Position numbers and translations under genes: made by a program
Shown here: positions 5,229 to 8,676 of the stretch, piece after piece
Position numbering within the stretch: position 1 is the first letter of the stretch
Layout of the letters: every line of letters begins with the position of its first letter
From: CAZTAO01 sp964611645
GTDB taxonomy: Bacteria > Armatimonadota > UBA5829
NCBI GenBank assembly: GCA_964611645.1
Contig: CAZTAO010000108.1
Coordinates: 1-8,676, forward strand
Direction: 5' to 3'
Length of the DNA stretch: 8,676 bases
Notes under the pieces: model-generated
Databases searched by the model: none
The model's input: only the letters and a program-made list of their open reading frames with translations
Told to the model about the DNA's origin: nothing

Positions 5229-8200
5229 TCACTTAGGGTCGCCTCGCATACTCGAATCCTTGATAGGCTCTCCCTCGGCCTCGTCAAAGTGCAAGAGCAA
5301 GAGCGTCTTGGCGTCAGGCTCGTAGGCTTCTTTTTGCCGCGTTGGCTTGCGGACCACATTCGAAAGGCGAACCTCGTCAATCGGGCCAAAGGACGTGCCT
5401 GGCCGGCTTCTGGCACCGACGTAGTCAACGCCAACATAGAAGCACTCTGCCTTGCACCCTGTAGCGCGGTACGGTGCCGTGCCCAATAGCTCGGTGTCCG
5501 CATAGAGATTCATTGTGCCGGTCTTCCCACTGCGCTCCCACGCGGCCGAGATATGGTGCCATTGATTCGCCTTCAGCGGCTTGCCTGTGATCAGGCTGGT
5601 CTTGCCACCGACAAAAGTCTCATATTTCGGAATAAAGACGCCCTTGTCAACATCCACATCGACCCACACACGGTGGCCACTGTCCGGTTTGGCGTTGCAG
5701 ATTCTAAATATGATTCCCTCGCCCTGACAGAAATCTGCAGCCGCCGGGCCGCACCATATCCAAGCCTCCATAGTGCCCTTGTCGTCATCAAACCCAGTCT
5801 CCCACACGCCAAACCCGTTCGCACCGTCTCGGAAGAGGAGATTCGTCAAGAACGGCGCATTTGCAGGAGGTGACCACTTCATAGGTTTTGCAGACCGGAC
5901 TTCCGGAGTGAATGGATATGGGTGTCTGCCGCCTGGCTGTTTGGCCACGTAAGTCCTATAGCCCTCCTGCATGTAACTCCAGATGTCTCTTTCGTAGGTG
6001 GCGACGTGTTTCTTCGCGGCCTCGGTGTCCGCCTTGGTCTTGGCTTCCTCCATAAGCTTCCCAAACCGCTCCATCCGCTTGGGACGGCCGAGCCAATACC
6101 ACGACAACTCGTCGCTGTTGCCTGTAACACCAATGCCAGCCCGGTCCAAGGGAGGATAGTTGGCTACAGTCGTGTATGTCTGCTCAATGGCCAGATACAG
6201 TTGCTTCATCGGTTCGGCTGCCGCTCCGTAGTAGCTGGTGAAGAAATAGTCAAGCTCCTTGTCGATGTCGATTGTGGGATCATCCATCATCTTTACTGTT
6301 AGGTAGCCATCAATGTATGGCGTTAGACCGCACTGAAAAATGCCGCGGACACCGTCCTTCGCAAACCTCTTCATGTCACGGGAGATGAGGTGCGCATTCC
6401 AGTCGGGAAACACGTTATATCCCTGAAGTTGGCCTGTCTCCCACGGAAAACACTGGTACATCCACAAGCTGGTGATGCTGCCACGCGGCATCTTGTCCAC
6501 CCATTCCTGATAGATTGCCTCCGGTCTATCCGCTACCTTTGCGTCAGGCATGAACCAGCCTGCCCCAATGGCCGGCCCGATATAGAGGTTTGGATCCACC
6601 TTGATAGTCTTCGGATAATAGGTGTAGTCGTAGTAGTTGAAACAAGCGATGTGTTTGCCGGGGTGACTCTCTGTAACGGCGGCCTGCACCTTGTTAAGAA
6701 ACCCATAGACAAGCTCACTTGCACTCCCGCTGGAAAAGTTCGGCCAGTTCGTTCCCGCCTTGGCAACGGCAGCCCTGCAATCCGGACACTGGCAGCGATT
6801 CGACTTGTCGTCACGCGGAGCAACAACATAGTAGTCCTCCCCGCCAATAGCCCGATGGGTGCCTGCGCCATTCGTAAAATAGGCCCTCGCGTCCTTGATC
6901 ACTTGCGCCAGCAGCCCCTTGCTGGAGAAGCATATCTGTCGAGGATTACGTGAACCATCCTCCTGCATTTCAAAGAAGTCAGGACGGTGTTCTTCGAACA
7001 CCCCAGGGCAACTCGGGTTCTTCTCCCAAAACCGATCCGGAAAACCCTCCAGCGAATGATTGATTGTCAGCCGATTTCCGCCCAACTTCAGCCGCAAGTT
7101 GAGGAGGCGTTGATCATCCTGCGAAGAGGGATTCCCGACTAATCCCCACGTGGCGGGAAGATAGGATGCCCGAGATTCCAGAGCCGGAACGCGGCGCAGA
7201 TCGTTGACCGTGACCGTGAGTGTGCTCTTCTGGGGGCAAACCATACCTTCTTCGGTAGGCGCGTACCAGCGCACCCCACAATACTTCTCCAGAAAATCGT
7301 AAACGGCATACAGCGTGGCGCTACGTCCGTCAGCCTGTGGCTCAATCGGACTGACTCTGGGATATTCAGAATCATCCCGCGCAAAGCAAGCCGGGTCGTC
7401 AAAGTGCATCAACAGCAGCGTATCGTCATCCGTCTGAAATGCTTTGGAGGTGACAACGGGCTGCCTCACCGTTCTTGAGAGCCGAACCTCGTCAATCGGT
7501 CCCCAGCACCACGCTGTCCCGACTGGTTCGCCCCTGATCGCGAAATGTGTCGCGTTGGCGCACGCTGTCTTCAAGTACGGCGCCACACCGGCGGACTTGC
7601 CATCAAAGAAGACCTCTGCCTTGTTCGCCGAAGCGTCCCAAGTCGCCATCAGGTGGTGCCAGCCCGGGCTACGCTTGGCCCACTCACCCACGACCGCAAT
7701 CTCCTGCGACCGGCCGTCTGCAATAGTCTGGTAGCTCAGAAACTGCTTCTTGGTGGCATCGTCATCCTTTGTGCGAATACAGTGGCCGTTCTTGTCGTCG
7801 CCAATCTTGAAGATTATTCCTCCGGTGCTGTTCTCATTCTTCCTTTGCGCCACATAGATAAAGGCCTCCATTGTGCCTTTCTCGTCGTTGAAGCTATGAT
7901 CTTTTGCTAAGAGACACGCCCAACCGTCAAATCCTTTTCCGAACCTGCCGTTGGGCCACACGACGGCATTGCCACCCAGTTCAACCGGGTAAGCGCTGGA
8001 ATCGAGCCCCAGAAGAATGATCGCGTTGCCCTTGGACAGCAGGGTGTATTCCTGCCGCTTGAAGCCCTTGGCCGTGATTCCCAGTGTCCGAGTGGCGCGG
8101 CTCTCGCCCACCATTATCCGCACCTTTTCGGCATCGACTTTCTGGCGGTCCGTGATGATCGGCACGTCCGCACCCGTAACCTTCTTGAGATGCCACTGCA

Positions 8201-8375
8201 GTTCCTTCGCCCCAAACACCGCGGCTCCGTTGGGCGCGGACGGAACAACGATTGCGGAAGCCGGCCTACCCTCTTTCACCACGGTCAAAGGCCGTGGCGC
8301 GGCGTTCGCAATCATTACTGTACAGTGGATTGCCAGTACGGAAACAAGGAACTTCACGAGGGACTGTCGTTTCAT
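5229..8375 (-). CDS. Secreted DUF4838 protein with two LamG-like domains
   Basis: A 1048-residue exported protein, probably acting on or binding polysaccharide. Residues 1-25 are a signal peptide with an ANA-A cleavage site. Residues ~27-125 form an alpha/beta domain like the N-terminal domain of GH67/GH20-type enzymes (AAVFGAKELQWHLKKVTGAD, then a GNAIILLGLD strand). Instead of continuing, this domain is followed by a LamG/concanavalin-like domain (~126-327: KGTMEAFIYV, GWHHLMATWDA, GPIDEVRLSRTVR, TLLLMHFDD). The GH67N-like chain resumes at ~353 (ATLYAVYDFLEKYCGVRWYAPTEEG), then the DUF4838 core (~390-800) with C528, C530 and C533 in CQCPDC. A second LamG-like domain (~840-1036: KGTMEAWIWC, QWHHISAAWE, GPIDEVRLSNVVR, TLLLLHFDE) closes the protein. 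DUF4838 has no established activity; a glycosidase-like barrel is the usual inference. The ATG has AGGAG 9 nt upstream. It is downstream of its own leader and not obviously cotranscribed with the operon at 341-3953. Confidence 0.85.
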   Translation of the reverse strand: MKRQSLVKFLVSVLAIHCTVMIANAAPRPLTVVKEGRPASAIVVPSAPNGAAVFGAKELQWHLKKVTGADVPIITDRQKVDAEKVRIMVGESRATRTLGITAKGFKRQEYTLLSKGNAIILLGLDSSAYPVELGGNAVVWPNGRFGKGFDGWACLLAKDHSFNDEKGTMEAFIYVAQRKNENSTGGIIFKIGDDKNGHCIRTKDDDATKKQFLSYQTIADGRSQEIAVVGEWAKRSPGWHHLMATWDASANKAEVFFDGKSAGVAPYLKTACANATHFAIRGEPVGTAWCWGPIDEVRLSRTVRQPVVTSKAFQTDDDTLLLMHFDDPACFARDDSEYPRVSPIEPQADGRSATLYAVYDFLEKYCGVRWYAPTEEGMVCPQKSTLTVTVNDLRRVPALESRASYLPATWGLVGNPSSQDDQRLLNLRLKLGGNRLTINHSLEGFPDRFWEKNPSCPGVFEEHRPDFFEMQEDGSRNPRQICFSSKGLLAQVIKDARAYFTNGAGTHRAIGGEDYYVVAPRDDKSNRCQCPDCRAAVAKAGTNWPNFSSGSASELVYGFLNKVQAAVTESHPGKHIACFNYYDYTYYPKTIKVDPNLYIGPAIGAGWFMPDAKVADRPEAIYQEWVDKMPRGSITSLWMYQCFPWETGQLQGYNVFPDWNAHLISRDMKRFAKDGVRGIFQCGLTPYIDGYLTVKMMDDPTIDIDKELDYFFTSYYGAAAEPMKQLYLAIEQTYTTVANYPPLDRAGIGVTGNSDELSWYWLGRPKRMERFGKLMEEAKTKADTEAAKKHVATYERDIWSYMQEGYRTYVAKQPGGRHPYPFTPEVRSAKPMKWSPPANAPFLTNLLFRDGANGFGVWETGFDDDKGTMEAWIWCGPAAADFCQGEGIIFRICNAKPDSGHRVWVDVDVDKGVFIPKYETFVGGKTSLITGKPLKANQWHHISAAWERSGKTGTMNLYADTELLGTAPYRATGCKAECFYVGVDYVGARSRPGTSFGPIDEVRLSNVVRKPTRQKEAYEPDAKTLLLLHFDEAEGEPIKDSSMRGDPK

Positions 8376-8535
8376 AATGGGTGTCTCCTGTTGCAGTAGC
8401 TAGTGTCCTGCGTATGTAGTCGGATTGTTGGGTAAATAATACGTGAATTCAAGCATGCGGCAGTATCGGGCAAGAATTGGGATGGGAACAGTTCTTCAAT
8501 CAGCGCACCGAATCCCGGAAGTCCGCCTGTTCCTT
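8376..8535 (-). promoter_or_regulatory. Leader and promoter region of the DUF4838 gene
   Basis: The 160-bp region between the gene and repeat copy B should hold its promoter. A weak candidate on the minus strand is TTGAAT (8447-8452), 17 nt, AACAAT (8424-8429), with an alternative TATTAT at 8436-8441 lacking a good -35. Short palindromes TGAATTCA and GAACAGTTC are present. I do not see the TGTCCAC-N9-GTGGACA dyad found before the other operon, so shared control by that site is not supported. Confidence 0.3.
8385..8389 (-). promoter_or_regulatory. Ribosome binding site of the DUF4838 gene
   Basis: AGGAG on the minus strand with a 9-nt spacer to the ATG at 8373-8375. It supports the start that gives a complete signal peptide. 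Confidence 0.7.
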
Positions 8536-8632
8536 TACCGCACCCGGTTATCTGGACACGGCTTTGCGTTATGCCGCAGCAGGTTGTGAGCGCTGGTTTT
8601 CGTAGTGCTGCCGGGCTTCCAGCGGCGTCATG
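8536..8632. repeat. 97-bp direct repeat, copy B
   Basis: Same orientation as copy A at 16-112 and gap-free over 97 bp with 9 mismatches. On the minus strand this copy has a 20-codon frame (8629-8631 ATG, starting MTPLEARQHYE and ending in TAA) with no evident ribosome site, so it is not called as a gene. A 6-bp inverted repeat, GGGCTT (8613-8618) with AAGCCC (8633-8638), crosses its right edge. Confidence 0.85.
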
Positions 8633-8676
8633 AAGCCCAAAGGCCCAAGGGATCAGAGCGTGAGATGTCCAAGATT

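Noticed and set aside
5045..5503. Minus-strand frame of 152 codons crossing the convergent spacer
   Set aside because: It overlaps the second LamG-like domain out of frame and has arginine/serine-rich composition with no motif.
6390..6953. Plus-strand open frame of 187 codons inside the DUF4838 gene
   Set aside because: Antisense shadow of a protein with recognisable domains; no ribosome site or family-like sequence.
8536..8631. 20-codon minus-strand peptide gene in copy B
   Set aside because: There is no ribosome site, and copy A is broken after nine codons; better treated as part of a repeat.
8536..8632. Integron attC site
   Set aside because: GTTATGC in copy B is reminiscent of a core site, but no matching complementary core and no imperfect palindrome along the repeat were found, and copy A has lost it.

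Overview
The window looks like a piece of a free-living, carbohydrate-degrading bacterial genome, most plausibly from the PVC/planctomycete-like phyla (Planctomycetota, Lentisphaerota, Verrucomicrobiota or similar, often known only from metagenomes). I infer this from the combination of a DUF4838 protein carrying LamG domains, a DUF1080-like/Asp-box sialidase-type protein and a secreted TIM-barrel-like protein, without SusC/SusD partners. No species can be named from the sequence.

Layout. Positions 1-340 are non-coding and contain copy A of a 97-bp direct repeat (16-112). A tight two-gene operon on the minus strand follows: first the Asp-box protein (2319-3953), then, 13 nt downstream, a secreted TIM-barrel-like protein (341-2305). 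Upstream of this operon is a good sigma70-like promoter whose -10 box lies inside a perfect 7-bp inverted repeat, so an operator is likely. Immediately beyond the promoter, on the plus strand, is the relic of a large serine recombinase (4052-4650: no catalytic domain, one frameshift). It overlaps by ATGA with an intact small helix-turn-helix-type gene (4647-5048). After a 180-bp spacer between convergent genes comes a 1048-aa secreted minus-strand protein (5229-8375), with one LamG-like domain embedded near its N-terminus, a DUF4838 core, and a second LamG-like domain at its C-terminus. Its leader region (8376-8535) is followed by copy B of the 97-bp repeat (8536-8632).

How it may work together. 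The three large minus-strand genes look like a small glycan-processing cluster: two exported proteins with carbohydrate-binding or hydrolase-like folds, and one Asp-box propeller protein without a visible export signal. The recombinase and HTH pair is a mobile-element remnant splitting the cluster. The two flanking repeats, about 91% identical and exactly 8520 bp apart, may bound an old insertion but are more likely members of a dispersed repeat family. No RNA genes, CRISPR arrays or riboswitches were recognised.
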